The notes: a model not told the origin generated them from the sequence alone. DNA of 64,000 nucleotides from Hyphomicrobiaceae bacterium (GCA_020442165.1 JAGRKV010000018.1:1-64000); one strand, 5' to 3'; positions 8,959 through 18,647 are shown, counted from the stretch's first letter. Numbers and translations are program-made.

Positions 8959-11193
8959 TCAAAGGAAGCTATATGGGTCGATGTCGATTGATAGGCGCAC
9001 ATCGCCTTTGATCGGAGGCACCGCTTCCATCCAGGCGCGAATGTAGCCCTGAATGTCGAGTTCACGCGATGCCTTGACCAGCAGGCGCCAGCGGTGGCGG
9101 CCACGGATGATGGCCAAAGGTGCTTCCGCTGGTCCGAGGACCTGGATCTTTTCGGAGAATGGTGCGCGGCGGGCTACATCTCGGGCGACGTTTTCGGCAA
9201 GCCCTTTGTCGCGCGCGCTAACGATCAGAGCGGCGAGGCGGCCATAGGGCGGGAGCAGGCCGCGCTGGCGGATTTGGATTTCCTGTTCGAGAAATGCTTC
9301 CCGGTCCCCGCTGATAATGGCCTGCATGACGGGATGATCGGGATTGTACGTCTGGACCAAGCCGCGACCGCCGGCAAAGGCGCGACCCGCGCGGCCCGTG
9401 ACCTGATGCAGGAGCTGGAATGTGCGCTCGCCGGCGCGCGGGTCGGCGCCCTGGGCCAGGCCCAAGTCGCCATCGACAACACCGACGAGGGACAGATCAG
9501 GGAAGTGGTGGCCTTTGGCAACCATCTGGGTGCCAATGATGATGTCGGCCTCGCGGTTCTCGATGCCCTTGATGACCTGCCGCATCTCGACAAGGCTCGG
9601 AATGAGATCGGAGGACAGCAGAGCCAGGCGCGCGGTGGGGAAGCGCTCGGCAATTTCCTCGGCAACGCGCTCGACGCCAGGGCCGCAGGCGACGAGGCCG
9701 CCCTCCTCGCCGCACTTGGGGCACTTTTCAGGAACCGGCAATGAGAAGCCGCAATGGTGACAGTGCAATCGGTTGCGGAAGCGATGCTCGACCAGCCAGG
9801 CGGTGCATTGCGGGCATTCGATGCGGTGGCCACATGTTCGGCACAGCGTCAGCGGCGCATAACCGCGACGGTTGAGAAAGAGCAGCGATTGCTGGTTGTT
9901 TTGCAGTGTCTCCGCCATCGCCTCGACAAGGCGAGGCGACAGCCAGCGGCCTTTGTCGGGCTGTTCGACACGCAGATCTATGCCGGTGATTTCGGGCAGC
10001 TCCGTACCGGAATACCTGCCGGGCAGGACAACGTGGCGATAGCGTCCGGTGCGGGCGTTGACATGACTTTCCATCGACGGCGTCGCGGAGGCCAGGATGA
10101 CCGGGAAGCTGCCCAGGGAACCGCGGACCACGGCCATGTCGCGTGCCTGATAGTGGACGCGGTCGTCCTGCTTGTAGCCCTGGTCGTGTTCCTCATCGAC
10201 GATGACAAGGCCGAGGTCGGGGTATGGCAGGAAGAGTGCCGATCGCGCTCCCACGACCACACGCGCCTCGCCGTTCGCCACCCATTTCCAGATGCGTCCG
10301 CGGTCAGTGGAGGAAAGGGCGGAGTGCCACTCTGCAGGTGCACCACCGAAGCGGGCCTCGAACCGGTTCATGAATTGGCTGGTGAGCGCAATTTCAGGGA
10401 GCATGATGAGCGCTTGGCGGCCCTGTTCCAGGGTGCGCGCCACCGCCTCGAAATAGACCTCCGTTTTGCCGGAACCGGTCACGCCGTCGAGGAGCGACAC
10501 CGAAAAGTTTTTCGCATCGACGGCAGCGCGCAGCGTTTCCACGGCGCGTTGCTGATCGGTGGCGAACGTGTTGTGCATGTGGGCGGGATCGAGCCGTGCC
10601 GGTTTGCGTTCGGGGACGGCGACCTCGATCAGATTGCCCGACGCCACGAGGCCGTCGACGACGCCTGTCGAGCAGCCGGCTTCCTGAGCCAATGCCGACT
10701 TGATACGGATCATGCCGTCGCAGGCGACATCGAGAATGCGCTGGCGGGCAGGTGTCATGCGCGGCGGGTCAGCGGCGTCGGCCACATAGCGCACACCAAA
10801 GCGTGGCTTCTCCGGTTCGAAAACCGACTGCGCACTCATCATCATGCGCACCACCATGCCCAGCGGCGTCAGCGTGTAGCGTGCGATCCATTCGGCAAAT
10901 CGCAGCGACATTTCAGGCAGGGGCGGGGCATCAAGTACACTCTCGATCGACTTCAGCTTCTTGGGATCAACGGCCTTGCCGGGTTCGCCGGCGGGTCTGT
11001 CCCAGATCACGCCAATGCGCCGCTGCGGACCGAACGGTACGATGACGAATGCGCCTGGCCGAAGCGCTTCGGCGTCAGGCCCCTGCGGCACGAGGTAATC
11101 GTAGGTCTGGTCAAGCGCTACCGGCAGCAACACGGGTACGCGCGCTGCATGCGCGTTTCCATGTTCATCGAGCTCTCCAAGAAGACTTTCCAA
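8959..11193 (-). CDS. priA: Primosomal protein N' (replication restart helicase)
   Basis: A 3'-to-5' superfamily 2 helicase that recognises stalled replication forks and reloads the replisome. The 744-residue product has the N-terminal 3'-DNA-binding domain, Walker A GVTGSGKTEVY at residues 237-247, the DEEH box (VDEEHDQGYKQ), a zinc-binding region with paired cysteines (CRTCGHRIECPQC, then CHHCGF and CPKCGE), and the C-terminal helicase motifs around GTQMVAKGHHFP. It stands alone on the minus strand, divergent from the transaldolase-like gene. Confidence 0.97.
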   Translation of the reverse strand: MESLLGELDEHGNAHAARVPVLLPVALDQTYDYLVPQGPDAEALRPGAFVIVPFGPQRRIGVIWDRPAGEPGKAVDPKKLKSIESVLDAPPLPEMSLRFAEWIARYTLTPLGMVVRMMMSAQSVFEPEKPRFGVRYVADAADPPRMTPARQRILDVACDGMIRIKSALAQEAGCSTGVVDGLVASGNLIEVAVPERKPARLDPAHMHNTFATDQQRAVETLRAAVDAKNFSVSLLDGVTGSGKTEVYFEAVARTLEQGRQALIMLPEIALTSQFMNRFEARFGGAPAEWHSALSSTDRGRIWKWVANGEARVVVGARSALFLPYPDLGLVIVDEEHDQGYKQDDRVHYQARDMAVVRGSLGSFPVILASATPSMESHVNARTGRYRHVVLPGRYSGTELPEITGIDLRVEQPDKGRWLSPRLVEAMAETLQNNQQSLLFLNRRGYAPLTLCRTCGHRIECPQCTAWLVEHRFRNRLHCHHCGFSLPVPEKCPKCGEEGGLVACGPGVERVAEEIAERFPTARLALLSSDLIPSLVEMRQVIKGIENREADIIIGTQMVAKGHHFPDLSLVGVVDGDLGLAQGADPRAGERTFQLLHQVTGRAGRAFAGGRGLVQTYNPDHPVMQAIISGDREAFLEQEIQIRQRGLLPPYGRLAALIVSARDKGLAENVARDVARRAPFSEKIQVLGPAEAPLAIIRGRHRWRLLVKASRELDIQGYIRAWMEAVPPIKGDVRLSIDIDPYSFL

Positions 11194-11452
11194 ACGGCCT
11201 ACCTGCGGACTAGAACCTAAAACCCGATACTCACAGCGATCGTCTGGTGACGGGTTCCAGCAATTCTACTTTGCCTGAAGCAAGATCAGGCGCGAACTTC
11301 AGAAGCAATCTCAGGAAACAGATCCGATGTGACGCCAGTCTGTTTCAGACAGAAGAAACCACCGCTCCAATTCGGGGACGTGGTCAATCTTCTCATCATC
11401 ACACATGCCGCCGGGATGCGGCGACCGCGGGGCCGGAGGAGCAGCTTTTCCA

Positions 11453-12109
11453 ATGAAATTCTTCGTCGATACGGCTGATGTCGAAGAGATTCGCGAGTTG
11501 GCGGCCACGGGGCTGCTCGACGGAGTGACCACCAATCCATCGCTTGTTGCCAAGTCGGGGCGGGATTTCAAGCAGACCATTGCAGAAATTTGCGAAATTG
11601 TTCCAGGCCCGGTTTCGGCCGAGGTGACGGCGCTCGATGCTGACGGCATGGTGGCGGAGGGGCATGAACTCGCGAAGATCGCGAGGAATGTAACGATCAA
11701 GGTGCCGCTGACGCTGGAGGGGCTCAAAGCCTGCCGGACGCTCAGCTCTGAGGGTACGCTCGTCAACGTGACGCTTTGCTTCTCGGCCAATCAGGCACTG
11801 CTGGCGGCAAAGGCTGGCGCGACGTTCGTCTCGCCATTTGTCGGCAGGCTCGACGACATCGGTCTCGACGGCATGATGCTGATAAAAGAGATCCGGCAGA
11901 TCTTCGACAACTACCCGGCTTTGTCGACGGAAATTCTGGCCGCGTCGATCCGATCCGTGAACCATGTGAAGGATGCCGCGCTAATCGGCGCCGATGTTGC
12001 GACGATACCGCCAGCGATCATCAAGCAGCTTGTGCATCACCCGCTAACCGACAAGGGGGTGGAGATGTTCATGGCTGACTGGGCGAAGACGAAGCAGCGG
12101 ATATTATGA
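11453..12109 (+). CDS. Transaldolase / fructose-6-phosphate aldolase-like protein
   Basis: A 218-residue member of the small transaldolase (TalB/FSA, about 22 kDa) family. It begins [17 protein letters not shown] and carries GVTTNPSL, the catalytic-lysine strand IKVPLT, and the [11 protein letters not shown] region. The reaction is transfer of a dihydroxyacetone unit between sugar phosphates, or the FSA aldol cleavage; sequence alone does not separate them. The start was chosen at 11453 because the family begins at MKFF; the frame is open from 11405. In a methylotroph, a role in sugar-phosphate rearrangement is plausible but inferred. Confidence 0.92.
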   Translation: MKFFVDTADVEEIRELAATGLLDGVTTNPSLVAKSGRDFKQTIAEICEIVPGPVSAEVTALDADGMVAEGHELAKIARNVTIKVPLTLEGLKACRTLSSEGTLVNVTLCFSANQALLAAKAGATFVSPFVGRLDDIGLDGMMLIKEIRQIFDNYPALSTEILAASIRSVNHVKDAALIGADVATIPPAIIKQLVHHPLTDKGVEMFMADWAKTKQRIL

Positions 12110-12158
12110 GGCTCCGCCCATGACGTTTTGGCGCGGCTGCTTGCCGCGAAGCCCCTGG

Positions 12159-12536
12159 TCAGGAGGTTTCTTCTTTCTCCAGGATCCACTCTTTCGCGGT
12201 CGCCAGCTCGTCGTTTGAGAAGATGCGGATGGCGTGGTGGAAGAAGGGCGCGAAGAGCAGCACGCTGTCCTTGATCCATGTGCTGTCGCTGACAATGGCA
12301 ATGCGGCCGAATTCCTTCCAGTGGCCGATGCCGAAGCGGGTGTCCGCCCAGGCGGCGCCAGCGGTCATGCCGGTGAATGTAGGTCCGAAGTGGGCCAGCA
12401 TGCGAAGTGGGCGGCCGGTCTTGAAATGGCGGTTGGCCTCGGGGATCAGCACATCGCGGTAGTCGGCGGCGGTGAGGCGTCCGGTCGCAGATATCGCCAG
12501 GACATCGTCGGGGAAGTCCTTCAGGATCTCGATCAT
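12159..12536 (-). CDS. SpoIIAA-like (STAS/SEC14-like fold) protein
   Basis: A 125-residue protein beginning MIEILKDFPDDVLAISATG, with the pattern of the SpoIIAA-like family: an LTAADYRDVLIP helix, a central MLAHFGPTFTG strand, and IAIVSDSTWIKD followed by IRIFSNDELATAKEWI. Members are small soluble proteins related to anti-sigma antagonist and lipid-binding folds; the specific role is unknown. The start at 12536 was chosen because the upstream extension (to 12593) is not family-like. The gene is convergent with the transaldolase-like gene. Confidence 0.8.
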   Translation of the reverse strand: MIEILKDFPDDVLAISATGRLTAADYRDVLIPEANRHFKTGRPLRMLAHFGPTFTGMTAGAAWADTRFGIGHWKEFGRIAIVSDSTWIKDSVLLFAPFFHHAIRIFSNDELATAKEWILEKEETS

Positions 12537-12938
12537 GGCAGGCTCCTTCGTGTGGTGGGCGAGCTCGCTCCACGGGAGTGGGCCGCCTTGCACTCACGGT
12601 CGCGGCTCGTCCGTTCCTGCTTGTATCGGCGCCAGCATCCACTGCAGGTCTGCGGGTGATACCGGCGACTGACCGCCTGGTGCCGGAGCGAAGCTTAATC
12701 ACCAACCGGGGCTGGGTGCCTTGACCTCCGCCAATAGGCGTGATCCGCAAAAGGACTTTTGCCGTTCCCGGCTCGACAAAGTCCGCCAGTTCGGCTATCA
12801 CCCGGCCAACAATAATTCCCCTTTAGCTGGGATGCCCGGAAAACCGGGCCGCACGAGCCGCAGCCGCTCGGCCTTTCGGGCTGGGTCATGGTCTGGCGGC
12901 TCCTCTGCTTTGATGAACAAAAACATAGGTTTACGACA
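12537..12938. other. Intergenic region upstream of rplS
   Basis: About 400 bases between the divergent SpoIIAA-like gene and rplS. It must hold the rplS promoter and leader, but I do not see a convincing sigma-70 pair, and no small gene can be supported. Confidence 0.4.
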
Positions 12939-13640
12939 ATGAACATCATCGAACAGCTCGAGCAGGAGCAGATCAAGTCGATCACCGCCAAGCGTTCCGT
13001 TCCAGAGTTCGGCCCTGGCGATACGCTCAAGGTCATGGTCAAGGTCATCGAGGGCAACAACACTCGTAACCAGGCCTACGAAGGCGTCTGCATTGCCCGC
13101 GACGGCGGCGGCCTCAACGAGAGCTTCACCGTTCGCAAGATCTCCTACGGCGAAGGCGTGGAGCGCGTGTTCCCGATCTACTCGCCGTTCATCACATCGA
13201 TCGAGGTTCTGCGCCGCGGCAAGGTGCGCCGGGCGAAGCTCTATTATCTGCGTGGCCGCCGCGGCAAGGCTGCCCGTATCGCGGAGCGTACCGACGCGCG
13301 CGCACGCCGCCTGAACGCCGCCTGGAAGGGCTTCAAGAAGCCGAAGGGCGAGGCGGAAGACCTGACGCAGATCAATGGCATCGATGCCGACCTGACGGCG
13401 CGCCTGAAGCAGCTCAACTGCTTCAAGCTGGAGCAGATCGCCAACTTCTCGGACGAGGACATCGCCAACGTCGACGAGAATCTGCAACTGGACGGCAAGA
13501 TCGAGAAGGACGATTGGGTCGGTCAGGCGCAGCGCATCATCGCGGAAGCCTCTGCAGCCGAAGCCAAGGCAGAGCAGGATGCCGCTGATGCCGCTGCAGC
13601 GGAAGCCGCGGCCAAGGCCGAGGGCGAGGCGAAGGGCTGA
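12939..13640 (+). CDS. rplS: 50S ribosomal protein L19 with a C-terminal extension
   Basis: Residues 1-120 are a normal L19, located at the 30S-50S interface ([13 protein letters not shown], then [20 protein letters not shown], ending near RRGKAARI). The protein is 233 residues, about twice the usual length. Residues 139-203 form a helix-hairpin-helix-like module ([17 protein letters not shown], ending [13 protein letters not shown]) of the type known as an extension of ribosomal protein L21 in Alphaproteobacteria. A 30-residue Ala/Glu-rich tail follows. The ATG at 12939 gives the canonical L19 start. The gene is not flanked by rpsP, rimM or trmD and has its own terminator. Confidence 0.95.
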   Translation: MNIIEQLEQEQIKSITAKRSVPEFGPGDTLKVMVKVIEGNNTRNQAYEGVCIARDGGGLNESFTVRKISYGEGVERVFPIYSPFITSIEVLRRGKVRRAKLYYLRGRRGKAARIAERTDARARRLNAAWKGFKKPKGEAEDLTQINGIDADLTARLKQLNCFKLEQIANFSDEDIANVDENLQLDGKIEKDDWVGQAQRIIAEASAAEAKAEQDAADAAAAEAAAKAEGEAKG

Positions 13641-13670
13641 GCAATTCAGCGCATCGCGTGAATTTACGAG

Positions 13671-13698
13671 CGGCGGACCCATCGGTCCGCCGTTTTCG
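13671..13698 (+). terminator. Intrinsic terminator of rplS
   Basis: A nine-base-pair GC-rich stem (CGGCGGACC at 13671-13679 with GGTCCGCCG at 13684-13692) and a four-base loop are followed by TTTTCG. It starts 31 bases after the rplS stop. Confidence 0.85.
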
Positions 13699-13818
13699 TT
13701 TGCAGGCGCTGCTCACCCGCGACACGCTTCAGTTCGACGAGATCCAGAGCGCGCTCGATCCTTTTGTCTTGGGCATGTTTTCCACGCTGAACCGCTACTC
13801 ACTTCAGCTAAAAATGGC

Positions 13819-15321
13819 CTAGACGTAGAAACGTGTGGGCATGAAGTGGGACATCAGCCGCGAATAGGCGGTGTCGAGCCACAGGAAGAAGCCCGTGCGC
13901 TCCGGCGCACCGATCGGGCGGGTCCGCTCCTCGACGATGCGCGCCAGTTCAGCCTTGTCGTTGGGGTCGACGCCGCGCAAGTGCGCATAGCGCGCGACGG
14001 CCTGATAATCGCGCCGCCACAGGGCTGCAACCATCGCCAGCGGGCCGAACATCTCCTTCTGGAAGACGACGGCATTGTGGGCGCCATCGATAGCCGACTG
14101 CTTGGAGAAGACGTCGTAATAGGCACTCCAATGGCGGCCCGGCTGGATGTGGTGTTCGACGTGATAGTCATTGCCGAGATTGCCGTGCTCGGGGCCGAAG
14201 AAGTCGACCGTGCTGCCGTGTGCCTCGTGGCTCTCTTCGGGATCGACGAGGCCGTGCTGCCAGAACGCCACCAGCGATTGCACGTTGCCGCCGATGAAGC
14301 GGGTGATGAAGACAATGACGGCCGCAATGGGATTGAACCACGCCAGTGCGATGAGAATTGTCCACCAGATCGCGAGGCCCTGGACGAGCATGCGCATCGG
14401 GCGCTTCTTGCCGCGGCCGGCGAGGTAGCGATAGACCGGCCATCCGAAGACCAGATGCACGCCCTGGATGAACGCATGACGGGAAAAGTCGGTGAAGCTG
14501 GCGCGGTCGTAGGGTTCGGTGGTCTGGGAGTCGGCGGGTCCGTTGCCTTCAACGTGATGAATGTAAAGGTGCTGCACGCGGTAATAGTGCGGCACGCGGG
14601 CGACCAGCAGCGTCAGCACGTAGTCGTAGTAGAACTGCAGCACCTTCATCAGCGACTTGATGCGCTCCGAGGCACCCAGGCGGGGCTGGAAAACGCGCGT
14701 GTGGACGTGGGTGTGATCGATCAGCTCCGATGGGAACTGGCTGAGCAACAATGCCAGCGCATAGCCCGTGATGACGTAATAGTTGATCGTCCACGGCAGA
14801 ATGAGGAGCACGGTCAGCGGGATCAGGGCGACGGAGTTGGCGACCCAGATGCGGGTGAATATCGCGTCGATTGGATGGTGCAGATGCTTGGCGAACCAGC
14901 GCTCCAGGGGGCGCTCGTCGATCGACTGCTTGAGCCCCTCGAAGGTGGCCGGGTAGTCGGTATAGATCAGATAGCTGCGCGCAAAGACCCCGATCGTGAG
15001 CCAGAAGACGATCTCGTAGGCGATCTCGCGGGGGTTGGAATAGTCGGGCAGGAAATAGGCGAACGCTTGCGTGATGCCCGCTAGCGCGATCGACGAAGCC
15101 GATAGCCACAAGAGGGGCGCGCGCTCGATAAGAGAGCGTGGCAGGACCCAGGACAGGAGGGCGCCCGCGCCAGCGGCAATCCAGTAGAGGGACCAGCAGA
15201 CGATCAGGAAATACGTCGAGAGACTGGCGGTGAAGATCTCATAAGGCAGATACCAGAGCGAGCGGGCAGCGGGTTGCTGCTCGACGGAGGCGGGCAATGC
15301 TGTGACGTCGGTGTGGGACAA
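13819..15321 (-). CDS. Membrane fatty-acid desaturase / hydroxylase family protein
   Basis: A 500-residue integral membrane di-iron enzyme. Three histidine clusters fit the desaturase/alkane-hydroxylase superfamily: HTHVH near residue 205, HLYIHH near 255, and NDYHVEHH near 382. Several hydrophobic segments lie between residues 20-190 and 280-340. The substrate (fatty acyl chain, alkane or carotenoid-like lipid) cannot be told. I chose the TTG at 15321, seven bases after GGAG; another TTG at 15354 would add 11 residues. It is a single gene, with no redox partner adjacent. Confidence 0.8.
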   Translation of the reverse strand: MSHTDVTALPASVEQQPAARSLWYLPYEIFTASLSTYFLIVCWSLYWIAAGAGALLSWVLPRSLIERAPLLWLSASSIALAGITQAFAYFLPDYSNPREIAYEIVFWLTIGVFARSYLIYTDYPATFEGLKQSIDERPLERWFAKHLHHPIDAIFTRIWVANSVALIPLTVLLILPWTINYYVITGYALALLLSQFPSELIDHTHVHTRVFQPRLGASERIKSLMKVLQFYYDYVLTLLVARVPHYYRVQHLYIHHVEGNGPADSQTTEPYDRASFTDFSRHAFIQGVHLVFGWPVYRYLAGRGKKRPMRMLVQGLAIWWTILIALAWFNPIAAVIVFITRFIGGNVQSLVAFWQHGLVDPEESHEAHGSTVDFFGPEHGNLGNDYHVEHHIQPGRHWSAYYDVFSKQSAIDGAHNAVVFQKEMFGPLAMVAALWRRDYQAVARYAHLRGVDPNDKAELARIVEERTRPIGAPERTGFFLWLDTAYSRLMSHFMPTRFYV

Positions 15322-15802
15322 CTCTTCACTCCAAGATCTCGCGGCCCGAGGCAATCATCAGTCAGGCGCCATCAGTGGGGTGCCGGGGCTATGAGGCATA
15401 GCCGTCGCAGTTGCAATGCAACACATGCGCCAGGCGGTAGGGGGGAAAGCTTCTGTCGATGCGCTCGCAGCCCCTGAAAAACCAGCATATTCATCTGATA
15501 GAACTAGACAGGCAACAAATTGGATAAGGATTCTTTGTCGCATCGCGCCCGCTGGTAAATTTGGGGCGCTTGCTGGTGTTATCGGCCGAACGGTGTGCAC
15601 TGCAGCATCGCGCCCGGTTTGCGACGACGTTCAATTGTGGCTGCAACATGACGATGCCGGAGCTGCAAGCGCGGCTTTGCGGGTGCCTTGAGCGGAATTC
15701 AGAAAAGCGAAATGGCGGACCACCGGGCCCGCCATTCTCATTGTCTTGCCGTTCCTGCCGCCAGCAAATGTATGTCGGCGGGCAGTTTGTTCAGGAGCCG
15801 GT
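15322..15802. other. Intergenic region between desaturase and OmpA genes
   Basis: About 480 bases. Both flanking genes are on the minus strand, so this holds the desaturase promoter and the end of the OmpA transcript. I see the hairpin at 15711-15736 and no supportable gene. Confidence 0.5.
15711..15736 (-). terminator. Terminator-like hairpin after the OmpA gene
   Basis: AATGGCGG at 15711-15718 pairs with CCGCCATT at 15729-15736. On the minus strand the stem is followed by TCGCTTTTC, a short T-run, 67 bases after the OmpA stop. Confidence 0.6.
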
Positions 15803-17692
15803 TCAGTCGATCACGGTGAATTCGATACGCCGGTTCTTAGCGCGGCCATCGGTCGTGTCGTTGGATGCCACGGGCTTTTCCTGGCCATAGCCAACCGCCT
15901 CGACCCGATCCTTGGGCATTCCGGCCTTGGTGAGGTAGGAAGCAACCGCTTCGGCACGCTGCTGCGATAGCTTCTTGTTGTACTCGGCGCGGCCAGTGGA
16001 GTCGGTGTGGCCTTCGACGCGGATGCGCCCCTTCGAGCAGCCCTTGGCAACTTTTGCCAGGGCATCGAGTGTGCGATTGCTCTTGTCATCGATCCTGGCG
16101 CTGCTGGAACGGAACAGTATGACGCCGGCCGAGGCAGCTTCCTTGAGCTTTGCTTCGCAGTCGGCAGCTTCAGCCGACTTCTTCGGAGCGTCGGCCGCTT
16201 TCGCTGGTGCTGCGGCCGATGGCTTGCTTGGCGCGGTGCCCCAGCCATCGCGCGTTGCGAGCAGCTTCTTCATGGCGTCCGCGAGCTGCGCTCCTGGTAC
16301 CGGCGTAAGTTCCGCTACGGGGGTTGCCTGCAGTGCATGCACGGTGGGTTGGCCTTCAAAGCCCTTGGCGACCTTGAATTTGCCTTGCGGCAAGGGTGAA
16401 ACGGCGCCCTTTGCCAGGGGAGCCGCGACCTTTTTTGCGGCTGCGCCCGTTCCCCATGCCTCGCGTGCCTTGAACAAGTCGGCTACCGAGGTCGTCGGCA
16501 GGATGGCGTAACCCGTTGAGCTGGGCGCAGCGGCCTGCGGTGCCGCCGGTGCGGTTGCCGCCGCTTCCGGAGCTGCTTTGGGAGCGGGTGCCGCAGCTGC
16601 TCCAGCCGGGGCCTTGAGCCAGCTTTCGCGCTCGGCGAGCAGTTTCTTCATTGCTTCTGCGATCTGGCCCTCGGGCACCGGCGTCAGCTTGGCGGGAGGC
16701 GTCGCCTCCAGCGGGTGCATGGTGGGCTGGCCTGCAAAGCCTTTGGGTGGCTCGCTGCCGGTGGAGGGCAGTGGGGAGTAGGCGCCGGTTGCGAGCGGTG
16801 CGGCGATTTCCTTTGCAGCCGGTCCTGCGCCCCAAGCCTCTCGTGCCTTGAACAGGTCCTCAACGGAGTTCGTCGGCAGGACTGCATAGCCCGTTGCGGC
16901 CGGCGCTGTGCTGGCCGGCGCTGCGGGTGCGGTCACGTTGGTCTGCGCCGTGAGCCAGCCCTCGCGCTCGGCGAGCAGCTTTTTCATGGCATCTGCAATC
17001 TGACCTTCCGCAGCGGGGGTCAGCGTGGCGAGCGGCGTTGCCTGCAGCGGGTGGATGGTCGGCTGACCTTCAAAGCCCTTGGGCAAGGCGAATTTGTCTT
17101 GCGGCAGCGGCGATACCGCTCCGGCCGCGAGAGGTGCTGCAACTTCAGACGCCGCAGCGCCCTTGCCCCATGCCTCACGGGCCTTGAACAAATCGCCGAC
17201 CGATGTGGTTGGCAAGACGGCCAGGCCCGTTGCGGTGGTGGCGGCAGCGGCAGGAGTTGCGACCTGTGCAACCTTGGTGGCTGTTGCTGCGGGCAGCGCG
17301 GTTTCCGTTCTCACGTTTCCGGCGGCGGCAACGCGCGCGTAACCCTTGATGACCTGCGCCTCAAGGCACTGTGACAGCAGGCGATAGCTGTGGTCGTATG
17401 GGCTTTTGATGTTGGCGAGGCAGTCTGATCTGAAATTTTCCGGCACCGCATCCCAGCCGCCCGTGAGCGTCCGAAGGGCTTCCGCCTCAAGAATGCGGCA
17501 CTGACCGCGGGCGCTGTCGGAAGCGCAGATTTCGGATATATTCCAACCTGGCAATTTGTTCGATGCCAGAGTGATAGCGCTCGGCATAGGCTTGATGTTG
17601 ATATTGCCGGTGACCGCGGCGCTAGCCGCGCCGGCCGAAACCACTGAGGTCAGGATTACGAGCGCGGTACGCGCCCCGGACCCGTCTCGCAT
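15803..17692 (-). CDS. OmpA-family outer-membrane/periplasmic protein with three internal repeats
   Basis: A 629-residue exported protein. A signal peptide (ALVILTSVVSAGAASA) is followed by a Cys-containing N-terminal region (residues about 27-120), then three copies of a roughly 92-residue module separated by Ala/Pro-rich linkers. It ends in an OmpA-like peptidoglycan-binding domain (ILFRSSSARID, then VEGHTDSTGRAEYNKKLS, then NRRIEF). The C-terminal domain anchors to peptidoglycan; the repeats have no known function to me. The start at 17692 was chosen because GGGAGG is nine bases upstream; an ATG at 17701 directly abuts that site. Divergent from map. Confidence 0.88.
   Translation of the reverse strand: MRDGSGARTALVILTSVVSAGAASAAVTGNINIKPMPSAITLASNKLPGWNISEICASDSARGQCRILEAEALRTLTGGWDAVPENFRSDCLANIKSPYDHSYRLLSQCLEAQVIKGYARVAAAGNVRTETALPAATATKVAQVATPAAAATTATGLAVLPTTSVGDLFKAREAWGKGAAASEVAAPLAAGAVSPLPQDKFALPKGFEGQPTIHPLQATPLATLTPAAEGQIADAMKKLLAEREGWLTAQTNVTAPAAPASTAPAATGYAVLPTNSVEDLFKAREAWGAGPAAKEIAAPLATGAYSPLPSTGSEPPKGFAGQPTMHPLEATPPAKLTPVPEGQIAEAMKKLLAERESWLKAPAGAAAAPAPKAAPEAAATAPAAPQAAAPSSTGYAILPTTSVADLFKAREAWGTGAAAKKVAAPLAKGAVSPLPQGKFKVAKGFEGQPTVHALQATPVAELTPVPGAQLADAMKKLLATRDGWGTAPSKPSAAAPAKAADAPKKSAEAADCEAKLKEAASAGVILFRSSSARIDDKSNRTLDALAKVAKGCSKGRIRVEGHTDSTGRAEYNKKLSQQRAEAVASYLTKAGMPKDRVEAVGYGQEKPVASNDTTDGRAKNRRIEFTVID
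16238..17227 (-). repeat. Three in-frame tandem repeats coding a 92-residue module
   Basis: Within the OmpA-family gene, residues 156-247, 268-359 and 394-485 (numbered from the start at 17692) are recognisable copies. Each copy has LPT(T/N)SV-DLFKAREAWG, then KGF-GQPT-H-L-ATP, then A-AMKKLLA-R--W. Copies are diverged at several positions, so the duplication is old. Linkers are Ala/Pro-rich. Confidence 0.85.
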
Positions 17693-17813
17693 CGAACACA
17701 TCCTCCCTTGTCGATCCGTTGAGCATCGGACTTATCTTCATCCGTTTGCCATTTCGTTGTTTTGCACTAGATTCCAGAGAATTGAAACATACAGAAGTGA
17801 CTTCCGGAATATT

Positions 17814-18647
17814 ATGACGACGCTCGATCAACTCCATGAGACGCGCGAGGGCGGTATTCGCCTGCACGGGCCGGCCGATTTCGAAGGCATGCGCAAGGCA
17901 GGCCGGTTGGCCGCAGCCGCGCTTGACCTCATCGTTCCGCATGTTCGGCCGGGTGTGCGGACAGAGGAACTCGATGATCTGGTCTTTGAGTTCGCCATGG
18001 ACAACGGTGCGGTTCCGGCGCCACTCAACTACCGGGGTTTTCCGCGCTCCATCTGCACATCAGTCAATCATGTCGTGTGCCACGGCATTCCTGGACCGAA
18101 GCCGCTCAAGGAAGGCGATATCGTCAATATCGACGTGACATTGATCGTCGACGGTTGGCATGGCGATACCAGTCGCATGTATCCGGTTGGGCAGATCTCC
18201 CGGCGGGCCGAGCGTCTCATCGCAGTGACATACGAGGCGTTGATGCGGGGCGTCGCGGCGGTGAAGCCGGGCCACACGACAGGGCACATCGGAGCGGAGA
18301 TCCAGAAATTCGCCGAAGCGGAGCGGTGCAGTGTGGTGAGGGACTTCTGCGGCCATGGCCTTGGACGGTTGTTCCATGACCGGCCCAACATTCTGCACTA
18401 CGGCGAGGCTGGCGAAGGACCGGAGTTGAAGCCCGGAATGTTCTTCACGATCGAGCCGATGATTAATCTGGGCCGGCCGCATGTGAAGGTGCTGCCGGAT
18501 GGATGGACCGCAGTGACGCGCGACCGGGAACTGTCAGCACAGTTCGAGCATACGGTGGGCGTGACCGAGGACGGCTGCGAGATCTTCACCTTGTCGCCAG
18601 CCGGATTTCACCAGCCGCCTTTCGATGCGGTGCCAGATCTCAAATAA
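17814..18647 (+). CDS. map: Methionine aminopeptidase type I
   Basis: A 277-residue cytosolic metalloprotease removing N-terminal Met. It contains the type I landmarks: the HVVCHGIP region, the metal-binding aspartates in VNIDVTLIVDGWHGDTSRMY, the His in GHGLGRLFHDRP, and the glutamates in FTIEPMIN and AQFEHTV. The ATG at 17814 is preferred; the frame is open from 17556, but the upstream part overlaps the divergent OmpA gene and is not family-like. radC follows after 58 bases. Confidence 0.96.
   Translation: MTTLDQLHETREGGIRLHGPADFEGMRKAGRLAAAALDLIVPHVRPGVRTEELDDLVFEFAMDNGAVPAPLNYRGFPRSICTSVNHVVCHGIPGPKPLKEGDIVNIDVTLIVDGWHGDTSRMYPVGQISRRAERLIAVTYEALMRGVAAVKPGHTTGHIGAEIQKFAEAERCSVVRDFCGHGLGRLFHDRPNILHYGEAGEGPELKPGMFFTIEPMINLGRPHVKVLPDGWTAVTRDRELSAQFEHTVGVTEDGCEIFTLSPAGFHQPPFDAVPDLK

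Noticed and set aside
9754..11220. A 488-codon plus-strand open frame over priA
   Set aside because: priA has all helicase and zinc motifs in the minus strand; the plus-strand translation has none.
12132..12148. CGCGGC/GCCGCG hairpin between the transaldolase-like and SpoIIAA-like genes as a terminator
   Set aside because: The short stem has no T-run after it on either strand.
13692..13819. A short open stretch between the rplS terminator and the desaturase end, reading like a C-terminal gene fragment (ending LNRYSLQLKMA)
   Set aside because: No start, no upstream continuation and no family recognised; too little to call a pseudogene.
13579..15084. A 501-codon plus-strand open frame across the desaturase gene
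   Set aside because: It is antisense to a gene with clear histidine boxes and membrane helices. Its translation is Arg/Asp-rich with no domain, an effect of high GC.
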